Positions 1 through 8,152 of a stretch of 64,000 bases of DNA are shown one piece after another; the stretch's first letter is position 1, and the number at the start of each line of letters is the position of its first letter. The notes under the pieces are model-generated. The model saw only the letters and a list, made by a program, of their open reading frames with translations. It searched no databases and was not told the origin of the DNA. The DNA lies in contig NC_014722.1 in NCBI RefSeq assembly GCF_000198775.1, positions 1,328,845-1,392,844 on the forward strand. Direction: 5' to 3'. The position numbers and the translations under genes are program-made. The stretch is from Mycetohabitans rhizoxinica HKI 454 (lineage in GTDB: Bacteria; Pseudomonadota; Gammaproteobacteria; Burkholderiales; Burkholderiaceae).

Positions 1-286
1 CCGACGAAAGCTGTTGCAGATTGTTGACGTAGGATGTGTACGGACTCGTCCAATCCGGTTCGATGCCGACCATCTTCGCGATGGTCATGTGAATTTCGTT
101 GGGCAATCTCAGCAAGTGTGGCGTAGAGACCGTGGCATCTGTTTTAGGCGTACTGGCGCGAGAATCGCGCGACGCGTTGCTCTTACGCCATGGCGGTCGC
201 CGAAGTGCCTTGAGCTTTGTCAATGCGTTGGCTCGATTCGATGTGGAACCGGCCGATCGTGACGGGCGTTGCGGTTCACAATCCAT
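1..286 (-). CDS. Partial F-box-like protein, candidate type III effector (5' end only)
   Basis: A minus-strand frame stays open from ATG at 286 to the window edge (95 codons), so the C-terminal part is missing. The first ~65 residues are rich in Ser, Arg, Thr and Ala and look disordered, as in many type III secreted proteins. A segment reading LLRLPNEIHMTIAKMVG then resembles the first helix of an F-box (LPxEI...I). Upstream lies a perfect hrpII box with a matching -10. There is no clear ribosome binding site before the ATG. An in-frame GTG at 349, preceded by a G-rich run, would add 21 residues. Composition is less GC-rich than the neighbours. The open frame and motif are seen directly. Effector status is inferred from promoter plus motif, and the F-box call rests on one helix only. 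Confidence 0.5.
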   Translation of the reverse strand, partial: MDCEPQRPSRSAGSTSNRANALTKLKALRRPPWRKSNASRDSRASTPKTDATVSTPHLLRLPNEIHMTIAKMVGIEPDWTSPYTSYVNNLQQLSS

Positions 287-379
287 AACGTCGGGTTTGA
301 CGCAGGCCGCCAAATAATGAGAACAGTTTTTAAACCATGTGTTTGGCACGTTGCCCCCGTAGATCGATTCCGGACGCAA

Positions 380-441
380 ATGTTAAATCGTCCCCATTAA
401 TTTATAGTGCAAATTATCGAACTGGGCATTTGAATTACGAA
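380..441 (-). promoter_or_regulatory. hrpII (PIP-type) box with -10, HrpB-regulon promoter
   Basis: On the minus strand TTCG (441-438) is followed by exactly 16 bases and a second TTCG (421-418). After 32 bases comes TAACAT (385-380), fitting the YANNNT -10 known from Ralstonia HrpB-dependent promoters (TTCG-N16-TTCG, then about 30-32 bases). Transcription would start near 373 and run into the open frame starting at 286. HrpB/HrpX-type regulators that bind such boxes control type III secretion genes. The rest of 287-633 shows no gene. Confidence 0.7.
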
Positions 442-633
442 CGGCTTATATGTGGCCAGTATATGGCCGACACTGATGTTGCGAAAACGGGCCATTGCCG
501 CGGACTGCGCACAACAAGCGCGTTTGCTGCAACCACGACTCGGCGTGGTCAGAGGGCGAAGTTGCCGAGGTGCTGGAACGGGGAGCGCGGCGGGCGGTCT
601 GCATGCGGTTACCCGTCGCGCCGAACCCGGCGT

Positions 634-2193
634 TCAATGTGCGGCTGATGCCGCAGCCCCCGCATCGCTGCCGCTGCCGCGCTCAGGCTTAGTAATCCAG
701 ATCAACGCAATTAGTGCGATGAAGATCGCGGCGGATAGGTAGAACAGATCGTTGACCCCCAATTGCGCGGCCTGTTGCGTCATTAGATGGTTGACCATCC
801 CATATGACTGGGCTTCACTCATGCCCAGCGCGCGCATCTGAGCGACCGATTGCCCGAATACCGGGCTGAATTGACCAGTTTGCTCCGCTAATTGCGCATG
901 ATGCAGGATGGTGCGATGGTCCCATGCGGTCTGGAAGATGGACGTGCCAATGCCGCCGCACATGATCCGCACGAAGTTGGACAGACCCGAGGCCGCGGCG
1001 ATCCGATGCGGCGGCAAGCCGGACAGCGTGATCGACACTAGCGGGATGAAGAACCCGGCCATGCCGATGCCCTGGATAAACGTAGGCACCATCAGCGCGA
1101 ACGTATCGACGCCGGTCGTGTACTGCGAGCGCAGGTAGAAACACAATGCGAACACGGTGAACGCCGCGGTCGCGATGTAGCGTGGATCGGTCTTGGGCAT
1201 GTATTTGCCGGTTAGTGGCGACAACAAAATCGCGAAGATGCCGACCGGCGCCATGACCAGTCCCGCCTGTGTGGCGGTATAGCCGATATGCGTTTGCAGC
1301 CACAAGGGCAGCAGGACCAGGTTACCGAAGTACAATCCGTAGCCGACCGACAGCGCCACCGTGCCGCCGGTGAAATTGCGCCGCTGAAACAACGACAGAT
1401 CGACGACCGGGTGCTTGTCGGTCAGCTCCCATACGACAAAGAACGCGAAGGTGACAATTGCAACCAGTGCCAGCACGATGATCGTTGTCGAGTTGAACCA
1501 ATCGAGGTCCTTGCCCTTGTCGAGCATGATCTGTAACGAGCCGACCCACAGCACGAGTAGCATCAGCCCGACACCGTCGATCGGCGCGCGCTTGACCTCG
1601 GAGTCGCGTTTGCGGAAGATCACCCACGTCGCGATCGCGGCGATGATCCCAACCGGGATGTTCACGTAAAAGATCCACGGCCACGAATAGTTATCGGAGA
1701 TCCACCCGCCCAGGATCGGGCCGAGCACGGGCGCGACGAGCGTGGTCATGCCCCATAGCGCGAGCGCCATCGAGGACTTGGAGCGCGGGTAGCTCGCCAG
1801 CAACAGCGTTTGCGACAGCGGGATCATGGGGCCGGCCACCGCGCCCTGGAGCACGCGCGACGCCAGTAGGAACGGCAGCGATGGCGCCAGCCCGCACAAC
1901 CACGATGAGATGACGAACAGCACGATCGATGCGAGAAACAGCCGAACCTGGCCGATCCGCTCGGTCAGCCAGCCGGTCAGCGGCACGGAGATCGCGTTGG
2001 CGACGGCGAACGAGGTGATGACCCATGTGCCCTGATCCGACGATACGCCAAGGTCACCCGAGATAGTCGGGATCGCGACATTGGCAATCGACGTGTCCAA
2101 CACGTTCATGAACACGGCGAGCGAGACCGCGATGGTCCCGACCACCAGTTGCATGCCCGACAGCGGTGGGTGAGGCGCTTGTGTCTGGCTCAT
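634..2193 (-). CDS. emrB: DHA2-family multidrug efflux MFS transporter (EmrB/QacA type)
   Basis: A 519-residue inner-membrane drug:H+ antiporter with about 14 hydrophobic segments, the length usual for EmrB. Diagnostic stretches are LDTSIANVAIPTI near residue 32 (antiporter motif of the first helix), the GWLTERIGQVRLF loop, and GPILGGWI in helix 5 (antiporter motif C). It starts ATG about 10 bases after the end of emrA. With the EmrA-like adaptor and an outer membrane factor it should form a tripartite exporter. The upstream outer membrane gene is frameshifted, so the complete pump may not assemble unless another channel substitutes. Confidence 0.93.
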   Translation of the reverse strand: MSQTQAPHPPLSGMQLVVGTIAVSLAVFMNVLDTSIANVAIPTISGDLGVSSDQGTWVITSFAVANAISVPLTGWLTERIGQVRLFLASIVLFVISSWLCGLAPSLPFLLASRVLQGAVAGPMIPLSQTLLLASYPRSKSSMALALWGMTTLVAPVLGPILGGWISDNYSWPWIFYVNIPVGIIAAIATWVIFRKRDSEVKRAPIDGVGLMLLVLWVGSLQIMLDKGKDLDWFNSTTIIVLALVAIVTFAFFVVWELTDKHPVVDLSLFQRRNFTGGTVALSVGYGLYFGNLVLLPLWLQTHIGYTATQAGLVMAPVGIFAILLSPLTGKYMPKTDPRYIATAAFTVFALCFYLRSQYTTGVDTFALMVPTFIQGIGMAGFFIPLVSITLSGLPPHRIAAASGLSNFVRIMCGGIGTSIFQTAWDHRTILHHAQLAEQTGQFSPVFGQSVAQMRALGMSEAQSYGMVNHLMTQQAAQLGVNDLFYLSAAIFIALIALIWITKPERGSGSDAGAAASAAH

Positions 2194-2202
2194 GACGTGG
2201 CC

Positions 2203-3441
2203 CTATCGTGCGGCGTGCCGGGCTGTGGCCGGGGCCGGCTTGGCCGTGTCCGCCGCGGGGGCGGCAGTGCCGCCGCTGCCGTCGTTCTGGCGAATGATGC
2301 GTTCGATTTGCGCGTCGGCCTGCTTGCCGTACTCGTCGAACACGTCGGTCTGGTACACCGTGGTCGGTGCGTTGCCAAGCTCGCCGCCTTGCTCGTCCTT
2401 GATCGACACGTTGGCGGTCATTGACAGGCCGATGCGCAGCGGGTGTTGCTTCAACTCCTCGGGATCGAGTTGCACGCGCACCGGCAGGCGCTGCACGACC
2501 TTGATCCAGTTGCCGGTGGCGTTTTGCGCGGGCAATAGCGAAAAGGCCGAGCCGGTACCGGCTGAAAAGCCTTGGATCTTGCCGTGGTACACGACCGATG
2601 AGCCGTAGACGTCGGAGACGACCTTAACCGGTTGGCCGATGCGCATGTGCTTGAGCTGGACTTCCTTGAAGTTTGCGTCGACCCAGACCTCATTCAGCGG
2701 CACGATCGCCATTAGTGGCGTGCCGGGCGAGACGCGCTGGCCCACTTGCACGCTGCGCTTGGCGACATAACCGGTCACCGGTGCAGGTAGGGTGTTGCGC
2801 GCGTAGTTCAGGTAGGCATCCTTGACCTTGGCCGCGGCCGCCAGCACGTTCGGATGCTGTGCAATCGCGACGTTGGCGGTCAACGCGCGGTTGGACGCCA
2901 GCTGCTGCTGCGCGATGTCGAGAGCAGCCTGTGCAGCCTTGACCGCGTCACGCGCATGCGAGATTTCCTCCTGCGATACCGCGCCGGTCTGGGCGATCGT
3001 CAAACGGCGACGCAAGTCATTCTGCGCGCGCGATAGATCGGATTGGCGCTGCGCGACCGCGGCCTGATACTGGTTGTTGTTCACGTACAGCGTACGAACC
3101 TGGCGCACGGTCTGCGCCAGATCGGCTTCAGCCTGTTGCAGCGCGACGCGTGAATCAGCCGGATCAAGCAGTACCAGCGGCTGACCCTTCTGCACGACCT
3201 GAGTGTCGTCCGCCTTTACCGCGGTCACGGTGCCGGTGACCTGCGGCGTGATCTGCACGACATTGCCGTTGACGTATGCGTCGTCGGTTTCCTCATAAAA
3301 CCGCGCGATCAGTAGGTAATACGCGCCGTAGGCGATCGCGGCAATGACGATCACAATGGTTATCAGCGCCATCAGGCGCCGGCGTTTGCCATTGCCTGCG
3401 TTTGCGTCGGGCGTGGCGCTTTGTTGTTGGGGGCTGCTCAT
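2203..3441 (-). CDS. emrA: HlyD/EmrA-family membrane fusion protein
   Basis: A 412-residue periplasmic adaptor. A short cytoplasmic N-terminus rich in Gln, Asn and Arg is followed by one transmembrane helix (about residues 24-45), the EETDDAYVNGN segment typical of EmrA, the lipoyl-like half (VVQKGQPLVLLDP), a long Gln/Ala-rich coiled coil and the second lipoyl half (APVTGYVAKRSVQVGQRV). ATG at 3441 is preceded by GGAGCG; an adjacent TTG at 3444 is less likely. It lies between the outer membrane lipoprotein gene and emrB in one minus-strand array and would link EmrB to the outer membrane channel. Confidence 0.93.
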   Translation of the reverse strand: MSSPQQQSATPDANAGNGKRRRLMALITIVIVIAAIAYGAYYLLIARFYEETDDAYVNGNVVQITPQVTGTVTAVKADDTQVVQKGQPLVLLDPADSRVALQQAEADLAQTVRQVRTLYVNNNQYQAAVAQRQSDLSRAQNDLRRRLTIAQTGAVSQEEISHARDAVKAAQAALDIAQQQLASNRALTANVAIAQHPNVLAAAAKVKDAYLNYARNTLPAPVTGYVAKRSVQVGQRVSPGTPLMAIVPLNEVWVDANFKEVQLKHMRIGQPVKVVSDVYGSSVVYHGKIQGFSAGTGSAFSLLPAQNATGNWIKVVQRLPVRVQLDPEELKQHPLRIGLSMTANVSIKDEQGGELGNAPTTVYQTDVFDEYGKQADAQIERIIRQNDGSGGTAAPAADTAKPAPATARHAAR

Positions 3442-3509
3442 CAATCGCTCCGTGTCCTCAAGTTTGATTCATTGGCATGGCCGGGCGGCCACATGTGCAG
3501 GTTGGCTCA

Positions 3510-5013
3510 TCATTGGACCGGCTCGGTGGCGCCGAGCACGGTGCCGTTCGCGTCGAAACCGCCGCCTAGCGCCTTGATCAGGGCCAGTTGCAGGTCGCGT
3601 CGACGCATTGTCAAATTGACCATAGTCTGCTGCTGCGCCAGCTGCAGGCTGTCGGCGGAGAGCACCTGTAATTGCGGCGCCAGGCCGGCCTTATAGCGGA
3701 TCACCGCCAACTCGTACGCGCGTTTGCTCGCGTCGTAGGCGGCTTGCGCGTCGACGCGTTGCTGGTCAACCGAGCGGATCGCAGCCACCTGGGTCGCGAC
3801 ATCGTTCAGTGCGCCGATCAGCGTCTGGTTGTAGTTCGCCACCGCGCTGTCGTAGTCGGCAAGCTTGCTTTTTAGGTTCGCGCGCAGCGTGCCGCCGTCG
3901 AAGATCGGCAAGTGGAGCGCCGGTCCAGCCTGGATCTGGCGGCTGCCGGACTGCAGGAACCGGCCCCAGCCGAAAGCATCGAAACCGAAACCGGCGCTCA
4001 GGTTGATGTCCGGGAAGAACTCGGCCTTGGCCACCTTGATATCGTGCATGGCGGCCTCCACCTGCCAACGTGCGGCGACGATGTCCGGGCGGCGCGACAA
4101 CAGGTCCGCCGGCAGGTTCGCCGGCAGCGCGACGCTGCCACCCACGCCCAGCCGCGGCGTCGCGATACGCAACCCGCGGTCCGGACCTTTGCCGAGCAGT
4201 GCACCGAGTTGGTATCGCGTCGTGGTGATCTGTCCGTCCAGGTCAGTCAGCGAAGCCTTGCTTGTCGCTATGTTGCCCTCAGCGGTGCGGCGCTCAACTT
4301 CGGTATCCAAGCCTGCGGCGAGGCGCCCTCGCGTGATGGCGCCTACATCGGCGCGGTTCGAGATCTCGCGCTGCGCGATTTCACGCAGCGCGTACAGTTG
4401 CGCGAGCTGGTTGTAGGCACGTGCCACCGATGTTGCCAGCGTCAGCCGCGCCTGCTGCGCCTCGGCCGCGGCGACTTTCTCCTGGGAGATCGCCGAGCGC
4501 AGCGCTTCCCGATTTTTACCCCACAGAATCCAGTTCGTACGTCGCGCTGGCGAGCACATTGTTCTCGCTGTACCACGCGCCGCCATACGGCGGCGGGAAG
4601 AGCGCATTGCCCGAGTAAAGTTCGCGCGTCCAGGTGTATTTCGCGTCCGCCTTGGGCAGCGTGCTGGCGTTGGCGCCCTGCACATACGACGCGGCCTTGG
4701 CCAGCCGCGCCTGCGCCTGGGCAATGGTCGGACTGTCGGCTAGCGCCTCATCGATCAGTTGCGGCAATTGTGGATCGCCGAACTGAGCAGCCCAATCCAG
4801 CGTGGGCCAGGTACCGCCTTCAGTGGGCAGGCTTTGCGCGCTGTCGAAGCTGTCGGCCCGAGCCGGCTGCTTGTCGCTGCGCAGCCCGATATAGTTGGCG
4901 CAGCCGCCGAGCACCAGGGCGGCCGCCACCAGCGCGGTGGTGCACCGGGCCAGCCGCGCCGGCGGGGCGGAGCATGAAACGACTTTCATCAATCGGTCCT
5001 TCAAATGAGCCAT
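3510..5013 (-). pseudogene. RND/NodT-type outer membrane efflux lipoprotein, frameshifted
   Basis: Two frames together make one OprM/NodT-family protein. The first (5013-4516) carries a signal peptide with lipobox LVLGGC and the start of the first coiled-coil repeat. It ends TYELDSVG then stop. The second frame continues from about 4528 with GKNREALRSAISQEK and runs to the normal C-terminus at 3510. The family sequence there is ELDLWGKN, so the sequence contains one extra base in the AGAATC run around 4527-4528. It belongs with emrA and emrB. If real, the frameshift removes the outer membrane channel after about 165 residues. Sequencing error is the alternative. Confidence 0.85.
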
Positions 5014-5039
5014 ATATTGGACATTGCAACCAATTTCTA

Positions 5040-5099
5040 ACTATCAGCCAACAAAATTCTGACTATCAGCCAACAAAAACTTCACTAAAAGCTTGTCAA
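5040..5099 (-). promoter_or_regulatory. Tandem 17-bp operator-like repeats and -35 upstream of the efflux genes
   Basis: ACTATCAGCCAACAAAA occurs at 5040-5056 and again exactly at 5062-5078, a 22-bp spacing (two helical turns). A minus-strand TTGACA (5099-5094) lies just upstream, with only a weak -10 match overlapping the second repeat. The position before the outer membrane factor gene and after marR suggests a regulator binding site, plausibly for the adjacent MarR protein. That assignment is inference. Confidence 0.45.
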
Positions 5100-5179
5100 T
5101 ACAACTGATTGCACGTGACATGACCGGATCCGTCGGCGCGATCTGATCGCCGCCGGCTCGGGCAGCAGGTCCCTGGCGT

Positions 5180-5656
5180 TTAGCTAGGTGTTTCGTCGCA
5201 GTTAACCAGGATGCGGCGCAGCATACTTTTGAGGAAACCGACTTCTTCGGCAGTGAAGCCAGTCAGCAGCTTGTCCAGTACCCGGTTGTAGATCGCTGGC
5301 ATCCGCGTGGCCAGCGCGGTCCCTTCGTCCGTCAGCCTGAGCCGCACGACACGACGGTCTTCCTCGCTGCGCACCCGGCAGAGCAGACCGCGTTTCTCGA
5401 GCCGGTCGATGAGCCGCGTCACCGCGCTCGCGTCGATGCCATATTCGCGTGCAAGCTCGGCCGCGGCCAGGCACCGGCCACTGCCGAGCATGAATAGGAT
5501 GCTCGCCTGCGTGCTGGTGATGCCCAATTCGGCCATCGTTTGCTGCGACACCATATTCCAGATGTTCGAGCGGACCCGCGCGAGCAGATAGCCGACGCTC
5601 TCGCCGAATGGGTAATTTGCGATTTCGGGCGGCAGTCCGGCGTTCGGATTCGACAT
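5180..5656 (-). CDS. MarR-family transcriptional regulator of the efflux genes
   Basis: A 158-residue winged-helix repressor starting MSNPNAGLPPEI. It shows the typical order: N-terminal dimer helix, LGITSTQASILFMLGSG, the recognition region AREYGIDASAVTRLIDRLEKRGLL and the wing RSEEDRRVVRLRLTDEG. An ATG at 5713 would add 19 residues, but a good TATAAT/TTGCGA promoter lies inside that extension, so 5656 is preferred. It is the first gene of the minus-strand efflux array. Such regulators usually repress their own and adjacent pump genes and are released by small aromatic ligands (family knowledge, as for EmrR). Confidence 0.9.
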   Translation of the reverse strand: MSNPNAGLPPEIANYPFGESVGYLLARVRSNIWNMVSQQTMAELGITSTQASILFMLGSGRCLAAAELAREYGIDASAVTRLIDRLEKRGLLCRVRSEEDRRVVRLRLTDEGTALATRMPAIYNRVLDKLLTGFTAEEVGFLKSMLRRILVNCDETPS

Positions 5657-5689
5657 AAAGGTGTATCTGCAATGGTTGACTTGACATGT

Positions 5690-5718
5690 ATTATAGGAAT
5701 CGCCTTGTGACATCGCAA
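5690..5718 (-). promoter_or_regulatory. Sigma-70 promoter of marR
   Basis: Minus-strand TTGCGA (5718-5713), a 17-base spacer and a perfect TATAAT (5695-5690). The sequence GGTTGACTTGAC directly downstream (5675-5685) contains a short direct repeat that could be an autoregulatory operator. Confidence 0.6.
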
Positions 5719-5935
5719 CAGGGTTTTTCTCAAAACTGCTTAAAATCGTAGGATGGTGTGCCGTGTGTCCCGCGCGCGCATGTCGTGCACGCTGCGGCGT
5801 GGTAGAATCTTAGGTTTCCAATTTGGCGCCCGTGCCTGCATCGCCCGCCGCTGTGGCGCGACCCTCGGGCTGCGTGCAGCCGCTTTGCCTTGCGTCGGCC
5901 CGCTTCGCCACGCACCGCGTTAGAACGACTCCTCT

Positions 5936-7762
5936 ATGACACGCCCGCTCCGCAATATCGCCATCATCGCGCACGTCGACCATGGCAAGACCACGCTCGT
6001 GGACCAGCTGCTCCGGCAGTCCGGCACGTTCCGTGAAAACCAGCAAGTCGTCGAGCGCGTGATGGACTCGAACGACATCGAGAAGGAGCGTGGCATCACG
6101 ATCCTCGCGAAGAACTGTGCCGTCGAATACGAAGGCACGCATATCAACATCGTTGACACGCCGGGGCACGCCGACTTTGGCGGCGAAGTCGAGCGTGTGC
6201 TGTCAATGGTGGACTCGGTGCTGCTGCTGGTTGACGCGGTCGAAGGGCCGATGCCGCAAACGCGCTTTGTCACGAAGAAGGCGCTGGCGCTCGGGCTCAA
6301 GCCGATCGTGGTCGTCAACAAGATCGACCGTCCAGGCGCGCGGCCGGACTGGGTGATCAACCAGACATTCGACCTGTTCGACAAGCTCGGCGCAAACGAC
6401 GAGCAACTCGATTTTCCGGTGGTTTATGCATCGGCGCTGAACGGCTATGCCAGCCTGGACGCGCAGGTGCGCGAAGGCGACATGCGCCCGTTGTTCGAAG
6501 CGGTACTGCAATACGTGCCGGTGCGCGCGGCCGATCCAGATGCGCCGCTGCAGTTGCAGATCACGTCGCTGGACTACTCAACCTATGTCGGCCGCATTGG
6601 CGTGGGCCGCATCACGCGCGGACGCATCAAGGCCGGCCAGCCGGTCGTGATGCGTTTCGGCCCGCAGGGCGAGCCGTTGAACCGCAAGATTAATCAGGTG
6701 CAGGTCTTCAAGGGGCTGGAGCGCGTGCAGGTGGACAGCGCCGAGGCCGGCGACATTGTGCTGATCAACGGCATCGACGATGTTGGCATCGGTGCGACGA
6801 TCTGCGCACCGGACGTGCCGGACGCGCTGCCGATGATCACCGTCGATGAGCCGACGCTGACGATGAACTTCTGTGTGAACACGTCGCCGTTGGCGGGCAG
6901 GGAAGGCAAGTTCATCACCAGCCGTCAGATCCGCGAGCGGCTGAACCGGGAGCTAAATCATAATGTCGCGTTGCGGGTCAAGGATACCGGCGACGAGACG
7001 GTGTTCGAGGTGTCCGGCCGCGGCGAGCTGCATTTGACTATCTTGATTGAGAACATGCGTCGCGAGGGTTACGAACTCGCGGTGTCGCGTCCGCGTGTGG
7101 TAGTGCGTGAAATCGATGGTGTCAGGCATGAGCCGTACGAGTTGCTGACCGTGGATCTTGAGGACGGTCATCAGGGCGCGGTGATGGAGGAGCTTGGTCG
7201 CCGCAAGGGCGAGTTGCTTGATATGGCGTCCGACGGCCGCGGGCGTACGCGGCTGGAATACCGGATTCCGGCGCGTGGGTTGATCGGCTTTCAAAGCGAG
7301 TTTCTCACGCTGACGCGCGGCACCGGCCTGATGAGCCACATCTTCGATGCGTACCAGCCGATGCGGGATGGCACGATCGGCGAGCGGCGCAACGGCGTGC
7401 TGATCTCGCAGGATGACGGCGCCGCGGTCGCGTACGCGCTGTGGAAGCTGCAGGATCGTGGCCGCATGTTCGTGTCGCCGGGCGACGCGCTGTACGAAGG
7501 GATGATCATCGGCATCCACAGCCGTGACAATGACCTGGTGGTCAATCCGATCCGCGGCAAGCAGCTGACGAATGTGCGCGCCTCGGGGACCGACGAGGCG
7601 GTGCGCCTCGTTCCGCCAATCCAGCTGACGCTCGAGTACGCAGTCGAGTTCATCGACGACGACGAGCTTGTCGAGGTCACGCCGCAGTCGATCCGGTTGC
7701 GCAAGCGGCACCTGAAGGAGCATGAGCGCCGGCGCGCGAGCCGCGAGGCCGCAGCCGACTGA
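5936..7762 (+). CDS. typA: Translational GTPase TypA/BipA
   Basis: A 608-residue ribosome-associated GTPase of normal length. G-domain motifs are clear: AHVDHGKTT (P loop, residues ~11-19), the switch-I segment with [12 protein letters not shown], and NKID. They are followed by the EF-G-like domains II and III/V ([20 protein letters not shown]) and the BipA-specific C-terminal domain. It acts in ribosome assembly and stress adaptation. It stands alone, with a 390-bp repeat-bearing spacer before sucA. Confidence 0.97.
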   Translation: MTRPLRNIAIIAHVDHGKTTLVDQLLRQSGTFRENQQVVERVMDSNDIEKERGITILAKNCAVEYEGTHINIVDTPGHADFGGEVERVLSMVDSVLLLVDAVEGPMPQTRFVTKKALALGLKPIVVVNKIDRPGARPDWVINQTFDLFDKLGANDEQLDFPVVYASALNGYASLDAQVREGDMRPLFEAVLQYVPVRAADPDAPLQLQITSLDYSTYVGRIGVGRITRGRIKAGQPVVMRFGPQGEPLNRKINQVQVFKGLERVQVDSAEAGDIVLINGIDDVGIGATICAPDVPDALPMITVDEPTLTMNFCVNTSPLAGREGKFITSRQIRERLNRELNHNVALRVKDTGDETVFEVSGRGELHLTILIENMRREGYELAVSRPRVVVREIDGVRHEPYELLTVDLEDGHQGAVMEELGRRKGELLDMASDGRGRTRLEYRIPARGLIGFQSEFLTLTRGTGLMSHIFDAYQPMRDGTIGERRNGVLISQDDGAAVAYALWKLQDRGRMFVSPGDALYEGMIIGIHSRDNDLVVNPIRGKQLTNVRASGTDEAVRLVPPIQLTLEYAVEFIDDDELVEVTPQSIRLRKRHLKEHERRRASREAAAD

Positions 7763-7764
7763 CG

Positions 7765-7803
7765 TACGGGGCTGCGATACGGGGCTGCGATACGGGGCTG
7801 CGG
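7765..7803. repeat. 13-bp tandem repeat, three copies
   Basis: TACGGGGCTGCGA is repeated head to tail (7765-7777, 7778-7790, 7791-7803, the last copy ending GG instead of GA), starting two bases after the typA stop. Confidence 0.85.
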
Positions 7804-7806
7804 CGA

Positions 7807-7881
7807 TGCCGTCGGCCGGCGAAGCCCCGTCACGCCGCATCGGTGCCGTCGGCCGGCGAAGTCTCGTCGCGCCCGCATCGG
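7807..7881. repeat. Imperfect 37-38 bp tandem repeat in the typA-sucA spacer
   Basis: Two copies begin TGCCGTCGGCCGGCGAAG (7807 and 7844) and end GCATCGG, with a few differences in the middle. No coding frame or hairpin terminator was recognised in 7763-8152. The repeats and the sucA ribosome binding site (AGAAAGG, about 8135-8141) are what the spacer holds. Confidence 0.75.
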
Positions 7882-8152
7882 TGCCGTGCCCGCATGGGCT
7901 GGTGCGGCGTTTTCGTCTCGGTGTGGTGCAGGCGACCCGTCCTCGGCCCGTTGCGTTCAGGCCCGGCATCGGCCCGCTTGCACACGAGGCAAATAGCCGC
8001 AATAGGCTAAACGTGATAAGCTTCGCCGGTGCATGTTTTAGGTCCTTCCCAGCAGACTTGATTCGCGCAATCCGCTACACGGTCAGGCCGTCGCGCGGAA
8101 GGTTTCGTAACCCGCTATTTCTCGAGAAACTCGAAGAAAGGTGAGCGTCAAA

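Noticed and set aside
3912..5108. 398-codon plus frame
   Set aside because: Antisense shadow of the NodT lipoprotein gene.
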